A stretch of 64,000 bases of DNA from Guadua angustifolia (GCA_036346375.1 CM070517.1:13681161-13745160), one strand, 5' to 3'. Shown: positions 35,870 through 47,837, numbered from the stretch's first letter. The notes: generated by a model from the letters alone, not told the origin. A program made the numbers and translations.

Positions 35870-37079
35870 GTTTTAGGGATAAAATCGCCTTAACTTTTCA
35901 ATATTCCATGCGTTGGGCACAACGTTGCCGTCGGCATCTTTGAGCCGAAAGGTACCGGGTCGGAGGACTTCCACGACGGTGAAGGGTCCTTCCCATGGAG
36001 GGGACAGCTTGTGCCTACCGACGTTGGACTGGACCTGGCGTAAAACTAGGTCGCCAACGTTGAAGGACCGCCCGCGACTTGTCGATCATGATAACGCCGC
36101 GCTCTGCGATTTTGGCCGATTGCAAAACGCCACATCGCTGCCGTCAAGCCGGTCGATGGCATCTTGCCGCGCGGCGCCGAGCCCTCGCGCCGCCGAAGAG
36201 CTGCGCCGTTGCGCCGTAGTCCGTGTCGGTAGGCAAAACGGCTTCCGCGCTGAACACCAGAAAGAATGGCGTGAACCTGGTCGATCGGGTCGGCGTGGTC
36301 CGTAGGCTCCAAAGGACGGAGGGCAGCTCGGCTGCCCATCGTCCCGTGAATTTCTTTAGTCGATCGAAGATCCGTGGCTTTAGCCCTTGGAGGATCATGC
36401 TGCTGACGCTTCGACACAGCCTATTAGTCCGCGGATGGGCCATGTTGCCCGAATAACGCGGATGTTAAAGTCGTCGCAGAACTCGAGGAATTCTTTCCCT
36501 GTGAACTGCGTGCCATTATTGGTGATGATGGAGTTCGGGACTCCAAATCGATAGACGATGTCGCGGAAGAAGTTGGCCGCCTGGACAGAAGTAATGGTGG
36601 TGACCGGCTTAGCTTTATCCACTTGGTGAACTTGTCCACCGCGACGGCGGTGTCAAGCCCCGGCGCCTTCTTAAAGGGTCGACCAGATCAAGTCCCCAAA
36701 CGCGTGACGGCCATGTAATAGGATCGTCTCGCAGGGCTTCTTGGCGGAAGATGTGTCTGCCGAGCAAAGAATTGGCACCTTCACAAAGCGAACAACTGCC
36801 GCATCGCCATCGCTGGCCAAGAAAAACCAAAGGCTTTGCCCACGAGGGATCGTGGGGCGGCATGATGTCCTCAAATCCCGGCATGGATGTCCAGCAACAG
36901 CTGCTTCCCTTGGTTCGCCAAGATGCACTTCTGGAGGACCCCGGAGGGGCTTCTCTTGTAGAGGTCTTCTCCGACCAGTACAAAGGATTTCGCCCACCGA
37001 GCGAGGCACCGGGCCTCGGTGGGATCGGCGAGGCGATCCGCTTGCTAGTTTGCTGATGAAATGTTTCCTCCAAATGAGT
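35870..37079 (-). pseudogene. Tat element 2 integrase
   Basis: The minus strand reads HHAAPRSLVGKAFRQ-like and GLDLVDP-type segments of the zinc-binding region and core (36660-37010). The core continues as VYRFGVPNSIITNNGTQFTG (36510-36580) and GRWAAELPSVLWSLRTTP (36280-36340). The C-terminal SPPWEGPFTVVEVLRPGTFR ends in a normal stop near 35870. It is close to readable across frames, so this copy is less decayed than element 1. Confidence 0.85.
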
Positions 37080-38731
37080 TGAAAGCATCTAGGCCCCCAT
37101 GTGGTTTAGGTTTTGGTAATTAATGACAATCAAGGTTGAAAGACTAATGTTGTTTGTTAGTAAGTTGAAAACAGAAAAATGTATTCTTCTAAGATGTCTG
37201 ATGATCTCAAGTGCAAAAAGTAGAGCATGCATCAAGAAAAGCAAAAGAAACAAAGGTACAAAAGTATAGAAGTATTCTTTGTAGTTTTTACCGATCTCTT
37301 GATGTTCAAGGAAAAGATCGGATTTTTAGTTTTAGTGCCGTACTATTAATGGGGGTTTTGTCGCTTTGTTTAAGGTTGAAAATAGAGTGTCAAGGCTCAA
37401 AATTATATTGGTTAGCACTTGCACAAATTAATCATCAAAGAAAATCTTTTGCCAAAGCAAATCTGCCTTGGCCGGTGCAACCAGGCTTGGCGTATGGGCC
37501 AACGCCGATCGGGTCCAACCGCACTCCCCTCCGCTTTTTTTCGAGAAGGTGGAACCGAATTCTAGCCGGGCGGTGCAACCGGGTTGTGGGCGGTCCAACC
37601 GACCATTGGTCCAACCGACACCGAGCGCCTTGATTTTCACGTAAGAGGTGATTTAGGTTTTCTCCGGCCGCCGCACGCGGCGGTGCGACGGGTCTTGGCG
37701 GTCCAACCGACCACCGGTCCAACCGGACGCAGAGCGCGTGTTTTTTCTAGAGAGCTGATTTTTCGTGTGTTCACAAGATTTACATTGGCGGTCGACGGAG
37801 CTCAGGCGGTCGGACCGCCCTGGCTTGTCGATCGCACTGCCATTGTCCAACGGTCACTGACCGAGCATTTATTTCACTATTCCGACCGTTGGACCGTGAG
37901 GGTCGGTCGGACCGGCCAGGGTCCGGTTGGACCGACCGTCTCGGCCGAAATTCAGTAGAAAATTCCAAACGGCTAGTTTTGGTTGGTGAAGGCTATAAAT
38001 ACCCCCTTGCTGCAGTATGAGGGGTTCTTCTTGACCACATTGAATACCTTTGAGTTATTGCAAGCCTTCTAAACACCTTGAGCACTAGTTTCACACATTT
38101 GAGAGGTTTAGAAGCAAGTTGAGTGTGCATTCATTGATTGAGCCTTAGACACTCTAGTTCAACCTCAAGCAAGCGTCGAAGCTTATTACTCTTGGAGGTT
38201 GCCGCCTCCTAGACGGCTTGGAGGCGATCGGGATTGGTGATCTTCTCAAAGAAGGTTGTGAGAAGGCCCAATCATTGTGAAGGCAAGGAGCTCGCCATCC
38301 GTGAGCGGGGAAGAGCTACCTCTAGTGATCGGGAAGGCTCAAGCAAGTGGAGCCGGCTTGAAGTGTTTCAAGTCACCTCAACGTGGAGTAGGGGAGACCG
38401 GCAAGTCTCCGAGACCACGGGATAAAATTCAAGTGTTCCTCAATTGTGGTTTGCATTGTTATTACCTTTGAATTAATACTAGCAATTTGATCATCTTAGT
38501 GCTACTTTCTTAAGTCTTGAATTGTCTCTAGTAAATTGATCATTATTGTGTTGCTTGTGTTGCCATTGATATATTTGAGTAAAAATTTTAGTCGGTAGTC
38601 ACTAGAATTTCTTGACATTGATATTGCCATACTTGTCACTTGTGCTTAGAAATATTAATCTTGACTTTAGTGATTAAAAATTTAAAAACCTCCTATTCAC
38701 CCCCTCTAGTCTCAGTATCCTTGGTCCCACA
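37080..38731 (+). repeat. SIRE-like (Ty1/copia) solo LTR, 1.65 kb
   Basis: It starts TGAAAGCATCTAGGCCCC and ends in CCTCCTATTCACCCCCTCTAG..CACA, the form of grass SIRE/Maximus LTRs. The body shares blocks with the larger LTR at 55296 (GGAGGTTGCCGCCTCCTAGA, AGGGGAGACCGGCAAGTCTC). The flanks are GAGTT/GAGCT, a one-mismatch candidate duplication. A block at 37480-37950 is full of GGTCCAACCG/CGGTTGGACC words. It interrupts the minus-strand pol of Tat element 2. Confidence 0.75.
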
Positions 38732-38739
38732 GAGCTCGT

Positions 38740-39830
38740 GAAAGCAGACACCGTGGCTCGATTCGAAGGCTCCGCTTTGAACGCCTGGCAATGGAGCTGG
38801 GCGATGCCGAGGGCTCGGATGTTCAGAGGGGAGAATCCAAAATTAACTGGGCTTGTAGAGGTCGGAGACTAAGATCCTCGATGGGATTGGTCCCTACCGA
38901 AGCCAAATTGGCAAGGTAGTCGGCTTCCCCATTGTAACGGCGGTAAACCCTTGAACCTTTCCTCCAATTTATGCATTCTCTCAGAGTAGTGCTATGACAT
39001 ACGACCGTATCACGAGGCTCTAAGCCTTCATGACTTGGTCGACGACAAGCTTGGAGTCACCGTAATGAGAGATTACAAGGCCGAGGTCAAGAAAGAATCC
39101 GGAGACCATTAACGAGTGCTTCAGATTCGGCGACATTGTTGGTGGCGCTAAAGTGCAACCGAATCGCAGATCGCTTGTTTCCAAGTGGAGAGATGAGGAC
39201 GATTCCAAAGACTGCCTGCTTTTTAGTGTAGGACCCATCAAGCACATCGCCCAAGATTTCGGAGGTCTTGAGCTGGTGGCGCCTCGCTGGGCTCAGTCCA
39301 CTCATGACGAAGTCGGCCAGACTCGCGATTTGATGGTCGTCCCCGGGGACTTACGATATGTTGTGGCCGTTGAGCTCGAGAGCCCATTTGGCTATTCTTC
39401 CCGAGGCGCCAGCGGTGTGAATGATCTCGCCGACCGCATGGAAGTTACCACGAGATCGGATGCCGGCCGAAGTAGTGGACTAGCTTCCTTTGGCGATGAG
39501 CACCGCCAGAGAGCAGCCTTCGCACCGAGGGTATCGGGCCTTGACTCGTGAGAGTACTACCGATGAAGTATATCGTCAGGCCGCGACCTTGAGTACGCAG
39601 CTTTCTTCGCTTCACTCCATTAACGAAGCGCCGCTAACGACCGGGTCATGGCGCGGCGTAGAGGAGGAGCGACTCGACGCTAGCAACCAACACCGGGCGT
39701 GGTTAAGAACGCCTTCAATCGATTGAGGGCTTCTCGCCCGTGATGAAGTGGTCTGACTTCTTGAGCAGCTTGTAAAGCGGCATTCCACGCCACCGAGGCG
39801 GAGACTTAAACGGCTCAAGGCCGCTTAGGC
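38740..39830 (-). pseudogene. Tat element 2 RNase H
   Basis: The minus strand gives ISPLGNKRSAIRLHFSATNN and VAESEALVNGLRIL (39080-39200), HYGDSKLVVDQVMK (39020-39060) and WRKGSRVYRRYNGEADYLANL (38880-38960). These are the RNase H substrate-binding and terminal parts. WALELNGHNIS- and DFVMSGLSPARRHQLKTSEI-type segments lie upstream. Frame changes are several. Confidence 0.78.
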
Positions 39831-40716
39831 ATCCTGTCACTCGACCCTTCAGTTATCGATCGGACCCATCTTCATGATCGCGCGATCTTCTCCCGATTAG
39901 CTTACGCCGCCGCGGAGACGGCGAAGCCGAGCGAGTCCTTCGGGGACCCCAAAACGACTTCGGGGTTGAGCTCGATGCTGAAACCTTCAGAGGTTCGCAA
40001 AAGTCTCCTCTAAGTCGGTGACAAGGTTGTCAACCTTCTTAGTTTTGACGATAATATCATCGACGACGCCGATGTTACGCCTAACTGTCCGCCAAAACAC
40101 GTTGTATACATCACGGTATGTAGCACCGCTTTTTTAGACCGAACGACATCGTTACGTAACAGAACGAGCCGAACGGGGTGATGAATGAGGTCGCGAGTTG
40201 GTCGGACTCCTTCATCGCTATCTGGTGGTAGCCTGAGTAGGCGTCCAAGAAAGACAGGATTCACACCCCGGGTGTGAGTCGACAACTTGGTCGATGCGGG
40301 CAATGGAAAAGGGTCCTTGGGACATGCCTTGTTGAGGCTCAGATAGTCAACACACATTCTCCATTGCCGGACTTTTTTACCAAAGACAGGGTTGGCCACC
40401 CATTCGGGTGGTGGACCTCTTATAAAACCCGCCGCCAAAAGCTTGGCGATTTGCTTGCCGATGATCTTGCGCTTTTCTTCGTCCGCGCTTGAAAGCCGGA
40501 ACGACCGCCTTGAGCCGGGCCGAATATTCAAGGAGTGCTCGGCGATTTCGCTGGATGTCACTCGCATGTCAAAGGGTTTCATGCAAAGATGTCCTGACAT
40601 GAGGAAGTCGACGAGCAGCGCTTTCCTATTTGGCAGTGAGCGTGGCCCTCGAGGCAAGACGGTCTTGGGCGGATCTTCGCGACGACCATGACCTCCTTCA
40701 GATAAAAAGACCTCAG
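39830..40716 (-). pseudogene. Tat element 2 reverse transcriptase, N-terminal break
   Basis: One minus-strand reading (40657 to 40010) contains DEEKRKIIGKQIAKLLAAGF, EWVANPVFGKKVRQWRMCVD and LNKACPKDPFPLP, the RT fingers of Ty3/gypsy. Further on, the frame is shifted but shows palm-like NDVVRS. Upstream (rightward) homology ends at about 40716, where CACTA sequence starts. Confidence 0.85.
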
Positions 40717-41257
40717 AGGAGAGGCATCACGGTAAAGACGGATGGGGTTCAATTCGTTATTCAAAATTTGAACTAATGATTTATATGTGGCATAATGTAC
40801 CGCTTCATGCCTTACAGGCTCCCACCTCCAAACCCGTTCTACATGTACCCACCACCTATGCTGTGCCAAGGAATGCCTATGTACTTCAACCTCAGTGCCT
40901 CTGCAGCCCACCTCGGATGACACCTTAGATGACACCACGTGCATTTGTCTATTCAATCGACATGCTTAGGTGCTTATGATGGTATGAATATCAAACATCC
41001 ACATCATTACTTTCTTTAACAAAGATACTTCATTTGTACAGTTGATAAATAGATCATGCTTTTCCCTAGCATGTTGTATGCCTATGTATAGATTGTTTGT
41101 TTGTCATGCCCTCCTATTAGCGCTACCCATTTCGAAATGAAGGATGGAGGGGGTTCTACTATGAAGAAATTTGAAGTGCTTTAAAGGAAGCTTCTGACAT
41201 GATGGAATAAGATCAAGAGTTAATTCTAGGAACTCAAATCCTTTTTAGCTCAACGTG
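40717..41257 (+). repeat. Second copy of the CACTA gene-2 tail
   Basis: This is a direct repeat of 30687-31219, including the PPPNPFYMYPPPM exon and the intron with ATGGAGGGGGTTCTACTATG. It ends with ACGTG (41253-41257), the left target duplication of the solo LTR. Confidence 0.87.
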
Positions 41258-42255
41258 TGTCGGTGTTTCGTATAACCGGCAAGTAAATTCGTAAGTATAG
41301 GGGATCACGCGCTCCCTCTCCTCGAATGGTTAGACCAAAGAAGCCTCAGATTTATCATCGTTAGACGTAAAGAATTCTCTCGAGCCCTGAGAGTAAACAG
41401 AGATTACAAGCGAGGTCGAGGACGAGGCCCTTAGCACTCGCTTCTGAAGAAGAAGTCTGGAGGGCTTTCCCTACGCACTGGCGCCGAACCGGCCTGAGAA
41501 CCCCGAGCGATCTAAAGGGGCGGTGCCGATGGAGCTTAACTCGCGTGAGTGCGTGTGAAGGAAAGAAAATCTATATCCCCTCCTCCAAGGGCCCCGCCTC
41601 CTTTATATAGGCCGAGGCGGGTTACACGAGGATTTGAATAATAAACAAGGGAATGCCCCGTCCGCATCCTAGTCTTCGGGTCATGATGATGGGCGAGGTT
41701 TTCGATGCAGGCGACTGTGTCTTCGGTCATGATGGTACCGACACTTCGGTATGGCCCCATACGGGGTGGGTAGATTGAACGGTGGCTTTTCTCGGAGGGC
41801 GCCAGATTCGCCTTGCGATGACGGCCGACGCCTTGAAAAGATGGGTGTTTTAGCTGAGGCCGCTCGGTTGCTTTAGGAAGGAACCGCCCGCCTAATATTA
41901 TAAGTATGTCAGCAACAGGCGTGCCCGCTGGTGTAGACTGGCGACGTGGCGTGAGATCAGGTGGGGCCATGGCTGCGGGGACCACTGTCCTGGTCCTGGC
42001 TCGAGCCTCAGGGTAGTACCCGATCTTGGGCTCTGCCTGAGTAGGTGCTCAAGTGAGGTGTTTCTACCTGGTTTGCTAGAGACTCTAAAAGGCCCCGACC
42101 CGAGATTCGGCAGAAGAAGCCCCTTCCAAGAAGGGACGAGGGCCATGTCGGTTTCACCTTCACCCTTGACTCGAGGCTAGATAACCCTGAGAAATGCGAT
42201 CTTGAAATAGATGTATACTTTGTCAGTGGGGTATCCCCGGTATGGGTATTCGCCA
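41258..42255 (-). repeat. Tat-type solo LTR with TSD ACGTG
   Basis: This is a complete LTR (998 bp, TGTCGGTG to TTCGCCA) flanked on both sides by ACGTG (41253-41257 and 42256-42260). It is the same family as 31220-32188. Both flanks are CACTA sequence, so this is the original insertion site. Confidence 0.88.
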
Positions 42256-42260
42256 ACGTG

Positions 42261-42825
42261 CTTTTATAAAGATTGGCATTGATTTATTCATAAAATTTTA
42301 TCTAGTTTTAGAAGTTGCCACTCTATTTTATTGAATGTAAGTCGTGTCAAGATCAAACATCAAGACAAACATTTCTCCTTTTGGTTGGATATGCCCCTAA
42401 TGCAACCATTTATATATCAATGTACCCATGAAATTTGGTGCCAAGATAATCGCAAGATTATGTGTTTTAACTTTCAACATTTTAAGCTTAACTGCTTGCT
42501 AGAATGTTAACACCAAAATAATTACTTTTCGTAAACTCAGAATATGCACAAAAAGATAAACATAGGGGATGTATTTATTTAAGAGACACATTTGAATGAA
42601 AATGATGAGCCTTGTAGTGTTAATATAGGCATGTTTTAGTGTTACTTGCATGAGTAGTCCACTTCCATCTCATTTAATCATGACCTACAGTGTGTTCAAA
42701 CTTCGAACTCAAAAAGGAACTTGCCCCTTTTATTTGGGTTCTGACATTGTAGTAATTTTCCTTCATATAGATTGTTGCCACTGCTTCTATTGAATGCTTA
42801 CAAGATTAGTCTTGAACTTGCAGAT
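42261..42825. other. CACTA gene-2 intron
   Basis: AT-rich, non-coding. It ends with an acceptor-like CTTGCAG before the last exon. It is repeated at 45197-45757. Confidence 0.5.
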
Positions 42826-42926
42826 TGGTCACGCCCAAAGATGTACTAACGATTTACATCATAGAAGACATCTTCAACAGCGCCAAGGTGGTAGAAGGCC
42901 CCACAACTCCAACAACCCCGAGGCAT
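42826..42926 (+). pseudogene. CACTA second gene, last exon (duplicated at about 45759-45860)
   Basis: After CTTGCAG the reading is IGHAQRCTNDLHHRRHLQQ, ending NSNNPEA then TGA. The repeated copy gives the same reading with small indels. Length and position fit the terminal exon of the Transposase_24-type gene. Confidence 0.6.
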
Positions 42927-43369
42927 GAATTCCATTGTGAGCTTAAGTGGTGTATTATTCGTTGGACTTTATGACTTGTTGTGATGGATAGCTTGTGATC
43001 GACTTATTGTGATGGACTTATTGTAATGAAATGTGGATTGTATCTATTATGTTTGTAATGTGTTTATACGTCATTGCGTGGTTTACAAATTGCCGCTGGA
43101 TGTGTGATTGAATATCTAAGGATCTCGCTAGAATATCTCCTTCGGGTTTGAGAGATTGATATATATATTATAACCGCAAATATTTTTTTGTCTCACCGAG
43201 TGGATGTCCTATTTACTAGAGAGGTCATGCTTAAATTTTGTACATTTCGGTGACTTAGTATGAGTATGGAATTTTGTATTTTGAGTGTTATGTGGTATGT
43301 CTTGTATTTTGTTAATAATCCAAGAGACATTGTGGAATTTGTGGTCAAATTGAGTTGCTAATCCACCGA

Positions 43370-43537
43370 GATGACGCAAGTGTGGAATTTGTGGTCAAAT
43401 TGAGTGAGGAAAATATGAACATAGCTAAGGAAGAAGGCTTGGAGAAGAAATTCAAGTTGACAACTACAATTGGAACAACAAACATGCACTTGTTTGACTC
43501 AGATGGTAAAATTCAAAGTATGACACTCAGGAGGAAA
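43370..43537 (+). pseudogene. TOP2: Captured DNA topoisomerase II fragment, C-terminal-side exon
   Basis: The plus strand reads HRDDASVEFVVKLSEENMNI and KKFKLTTTIGTTNMHLFDSD in one open frame, then a donor GTAAGT at 43538. This is the eukaryotic type IIA topoisomerase region with the KLTTTI.T.NMHLFD signature, C-terminal to the breakage-reunion centre. It is a lone exon in a transposon, so not a working enzyme. A 24-bp piece of it (TGTGGAATTTGTGGTCAAAT) is repeated 50 bp upstream. The copy at 46299-46462 is nearly identical. Confidence 0.85.
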
Positions 43538-43781
43538 GTAAGTATATAGCATCTACCTATTGTGTTGTTATAGATCCGTTTTTTATATATGTTGTTCTAT
43601 TTGCGTATACCACATTAACTAATTTATGTTGTGCAGAAGCTTTATTGAAAATATTGTCGAGCTCCACAAGATTAATAACAAAGTTAGGTTTATTCCTCTC
43701 GATGCCATCTCCAGCTTCTATCTCAACTTGTGAAACTCAAAGTTGCATTGTTGCTCATATTTTGAACTAATAAAATTTTAG

Positions 43782-43892
43782 GACCATGATGATTCCCACA
43801 TCAAAGGGCTGTTGATCAACTTCATTCACTCGCTCGCCATCTCTTCTTAAAGTTCCATCTTTCCGGTTGAGTTCATCACTCCGATTATCAAG
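43782..43892 (+). pseudogene. TOP2: Captured topoisomerase II fragment, TOPRIM exon
   Basis: Acceptor TTTTAG and donor AAG-GTAGGT bound an exon reading DHDDSHIKGLLINFIHS, then, after a frame change, KVPSF.VEFITPIIK. This is the TOPRIM acidic motif and following helix of topoisomerase II. The glycine after the DHD motif is replaced by aspartate. In the parent gene this exon lies before the one at 43370, so the order is changed here. Copy 2 is at 46705-46813. Confidence 0.87.
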
Positions 43893-44051
43893 GTAGGTAT
43901 CTCTTGGGGTTCATCTCGTCGATACTCGATGCATCTTTTCTCAAGTTGCATACCAAATCATCATTAGAAGGAGTTATTGCTCGCGCGAGATTAATATATG
44001 TTATAAAATGGCTGATTTGCATCAATAATAATACTTGAACTTTTTATCCAG

Positions 44052-44163
44052 CAACCAATACCAGAATAATTCTGTTCTATCATTTTACACGATGCCAGAG
44101 TATGAAGAACGAAAAAAAAGGTTAGGAGGAAATGCTAGTGGTTGGTCTGTGAAGTACTACAAG
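44052..44163 (+). pseudogene. TOP2: Captured topoisomerase II fragment, exon after TOPRIM
   Basis: Acceptor TATCCAG is followed by an open exon with VLSFYTMPEYEERKKRLGGN and ASGWSVKYYK, then donor AAG-GTTTGT. It is the natural next exon after the TOPRIM exon, so the two were captured together as genomic DNA with their intron. Copy 2 is at 46973-47082. Confidence 0.88.
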
Positions 44164-44638
44164 GTTTGTGAAGTCACTGTGAAGTTGTTGTGTTAGTCGT
44201 GTGTTGTTTTGTGTCACTATATTAAGCTTATCATTTATAATCTCGACTGAAGCTAGTTAAGTCATTATTCATAATCTAGGCTAGCAACAATTAATTATAG
44301 GCACTAGTTCATAAATTAATTTCAAGTGCTGTGAATTGCTACTGCCTGCAGATTATAATTGACTAATAACAGCATAGTCAAATATGAAATTGGGAGAATA
44401 TGAACTACAATTTACCTTCAACTGCCATATGATATAAAAACAATAGCAAATGATTTAAAATTTTGAGTTCGATGTGAAACCGCTTATTTGTAAGAGAAAG
44501 GCATTTGCAACTAATTCTTCTACATATATTGCATTTTGATTGCTTATATGAATTGTGATGCATGCTTGACATCAAGGGTACTTCTTGTTTGTTTGTGCTT
44601 ACTATTTTATTAGCAACTTATGTATACTCGCTTTGCAG

Positions 44639-44921
44639 AGAAACTTATAGTCCTACTACGAGATGGAAGAAAGTCGCTTCTGCCTCTCGCTTATTTGATC
44701 AGTTTGGTATGCCACAATGAGATCCCTATTCCTAATGTTGTTTACACTTATAATGTTTGTCACAATTTTTGTTTTTCTTGACGTTGTTATATACACAACA
44801 AATGTTGTTCTTCAAGGTGCTTGTGAACCAGTAATTGTTGGAGAACTCAGATCGCAATGTTCCTCTAGGTCTTTATGTCATTCGTGGTGAGAATGTTGTT
44901 TTAATCGGTGAATTGGTAATG
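44639..44921 (+). pseudogene. LSM1: Captured LSM1 fragment, copy 1 (two exons)
   Basis: The first exon (44639-44706) gives KLIVLLRDGRK and, after a frame change, LFDQF. The second (about 44798-44915) gives VVLQGACE.VIVGEL and, after a shift, VPLGLYVIRGENVVLIGEL. This is the Sm1-Sm2 fold of LSM1, the Lsm1-7 subunit acting in cytoplasmic mRNA decapping. In this copy the ACERVIVG motif reads ACEPVIVG. It is cut at 44921 by the duplication joint. Confidence 0.88.
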
Positions 44922-44926
44922 TTTAT

Positions 44927-47837
44927 GGGACCCCTCGTCTGGTCCCGGTCGAGCCTCGTGGTAGTACCTCATGCGGGTCGGGCCTGAGTAGGTGCTCATG
45001 AGGTGTGGCCCTGGTCTGGTTAGCTGCCTCTTGCGTCCGACCCGAGATTTGGCAAGAAGCCCCTTCCAAGAAGGGACGAGGGCCATGCTCTGTTTCAATT
45101 TTCACTCGACCCGAGGCTAGATAACCCTGAGAAATGCGATCTTGAAATAGATGTATACTTTGTGCAGGTATCCCCGTATGGGTATTCGCCAACGTGTTTT
45201 ATAAAGATTGGCATTGATTTATTCATAAAATTTTATCTAGTTTTAGAAGTTGCAACTCTATTTTATTGAATGTAAGCGCGTGTCAAGATCAAACATCAAG
45301 ACAAACATTTCTCCTTTTGGTTGGATATGCCCCTAATGCAACCATTTATATATCAATGTACCCATGAAATTTGGTGCCAAGATAATCTGCAAGATTATGT
45401 GTTTTAACTTTCAACATTTTAAGCTTAACTGCTTGCTAGAATGTTAACACCAAAATAATTACTTTTCGTAAACTCAGAATATGCACAAAAAGATAAACAT
45501 AGGGGATGTATTTATTTAAGAGACACATTTGAATGAAAATGATGAGCCTTGTAGTGTTAATATAGGCATGTTTTAGTGTTACTTGCATGAGTAGTCCACT
45601 TCCATCTCATTTAATCATGACCTACAAGCAGGTTCAAACTTCAACTCAAAAAGGAACTTGCCCCTTTTATTTGGGTTCGACATTGTAGTAATTTTCCTTC
45701 ATATAGATTGTTGCCATCGCTTCTATTGAATGCTTACAAGATTAGTCTTGAACTTGCAGATTGGTCACGCCCAAAGATGTACTAACGATTTACATCATAG
45801 AAGACATCTTCAACAAATACACGGTAGAAGCGCCACAACTCCAACAACCCCGAGGCATGAATTCCATTGTGAGCTTAAGTGGTGTATTATCACTGGACTT
45901 TATGACTTGTTGTGATGGATAGCTTGTGATCGACTTTATTGTGATGGACTTATTGTAATGAAATGTGGATTGTATCTATTATGGTTAATGTGTTGTACGT
46001 CATTGCGTAGTTTACAAATTGCCGCTGGATGTGTGATTGAATATCTAAGGATCTCGCTAGAATATCTCCTTCGGGTTTGAGAGATTGATATATATATTAT
46101 AACCGCAAATATTTTTTGTCTCGCCGAGTGGATGTCCTATTTACTAGAGAGGTCATGCCAAATTTTGTACATTTCGGTGACTTAGTATGAGTATGGAATT
46201 TTGTATTTTGAGTGTTATGTGGTATGTCTTGTATTTTGTTAATAATCCAAGAGACATTGTGGAATTTGTGGTCAAATTGAGTTGCTAATCCGCCGAGATG
46301 ACGCAAGTGTGGAATTTGTGGTCAAATTGAGTGAGGAAAATATGAACATAGCTAAGGAAGAAGGCTTGGAGAAGAAATTCAAGTTGACAACTACAATTGG
46401 AACAACAAACATGCACTTGTTTGACTCAGATGGTAAAATTCAAAGTATGACACCGAGGAAAGTAAGTATATAGCATCTACCTATTGTGTTGTTACAGATC
46501 CGTTTTATATATGTTGTTCTATTTGCGCATCACCACATTAACTAATTTATGTTGTGCAGAAGCTTTATTGGAAAATATTGTCGAGCTCCACAAGATTAAT
46601 AACAAAGTTAGGTTTATTCCTCCGATGCCATCTCCAGCTTCTATCTCAACTTGTGAAACTCAAAGTTGCATTGTTGCTCATATTTTGAACTAATAAAATT
46701 TTAGGACCATGATGATTCCCACATCAAAGGGTCGTTGATCAACTTCATTCACTCGCTCGCCATCTCTTCTTAAAGTTCCATCTTTCCGTTGAGTTCATCA
46801 TCCGATTATCAAGGTAGGTATCTCTTGGGGTTCATCTCTGCCGATACTCGATGCATCTTTTCTCAAGTTGCATACCAAATCATTATTAGAAGGAGTTATT
46901 GCTCGTGCCGATTAATATATGTTATAAAATGGCTGATTTGCATCAATAATAATACTTGAACTTTTTATCCAGCAACCAATACCAGAATAATTCTGTTCTA
47001 TCATTTTACACGATGCCGAGTATGAAGAATGTAAAAAAGGTTAGGAGGAAATGCTAGTGGTTGGTCCGTGAAGTACTACAAGGTTTGTGAAGTCACCGTG
47101 AAGTTGTTGTGTTAGTCGTGGTGTTGTTTTGTGTCACTATATTGCTTATCATTTATAATCTCGATCGAAGCTAGTTAAGTCATTATTCATAATCTAGGCT
47201 AGCAACAATTAATTATAGGCACTAGTTCATAAATTAATTTCAAGTGTCAGGAATTGCTACTCAGCAGATTATAATTGACTAATAACAAAGATAGTCAAAT
47301 ATGAAATTGGGAGAATATGAACTACAATTTACCTTCAACCGCCATATGATATAAAACAATAGCAATGATTTAAAATTTTGAGTTCGATGTGAAACCGCTA
47401 TTTGTAAGAGAAAGGCATTTGCAACTAATTCTTCTACATATATTGCATTTGATCGTTTTATATGAATTCAGATGCATGCTTGACATCAAGGGTACTTCTT
47501 GTTTGTTTGTGCTTACTATTTTATTAGCAACTTATGTATACTCCTCGCTTGCAGAGAAACTTATAGTCCTACTACGAGATGGAAGAAAGCGCGCTCAAGA
47601 CTCTCGCTTATTTGATCACTTGGTATGCCACAAATGAGATCCCTATTCCTAATGTTGTTTACACTTATAATGTTTGTCACAATTTTGTTTTTCTTGACGT
47701 TGTTATATACACAACAAATGTTGTTCTTCAAGGTGCTTGTGAACGAGTAATTGTTGGAGAACTCAGATCGCAATGTTCCTCTAGGTCTTTATGTCATTCG
47801 TGGTGAGAATGTTGTTTTAATCGGTGAATTGGTAATG
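44927..47837 (+). repeat. Tandem duplication, unit 2
   Basis: This repeats 41978-44921, beginning inside the solo-LTR sequence (GGGACCCCTCG) and including the right TSD ACGTG at 45192-45196. It contains TOP2-like exons at 46299-46462, 46705-46813 and 46973-47082, and LSM1-like exons at about 47549-47623 and 47713-47831. A stretch of six bases (44921-44926) separates the units. Confidence 0.88.

Larger units (their letters stand above)
31220..40716 (-). mobile_element. Ty3/gypsy Tat-type retrotransposon, 5'-truncated
   Basis: The minus-strand order is reverse transcriptase (about 39850-40660), RNase H (38740-39800), integrase (35870-37079), an antisense extra-ORF region (34275-35400) and the 3' LTR (31220-32188). 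Gag, protease and its own 5' LTR are missing: pol breaks at about 40716, where a copy of CACTA sequence begins. A 1.65-kb SIRE-like solo LTR (37080-38731) is inserted between RNase H and integrase. Confidence 0.85.
41978..44921 (+). repeat. Tandem duplication, unit 1 (LTR end + CACTA + captured exons)
   Basis: The unit runs from within the solo LTR to the LSM1-like exon ending GGTGAATTGGTAATG. It is repeated immediately as 44927-47837. AT-rich parts are identical or nearly so; differences are clustered in short GC-rich words. Confidence 0.88.

Noticed and set aside
37211..37633. 140-codon ORF in the SIRE-like LTR
   Set aside because: Starts in AT-rich LTR sequence and runs through repeated GGTCCAACCG words; no domain.
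43749..43781. Short open stretch before the TOPRIM exon (also 46559-46693) as another topoisomerase exon
   Set aside because: Its translation (ENIVELHKINNKV) does not fit any part of topoisomerase II that I recognise; left unassigned.
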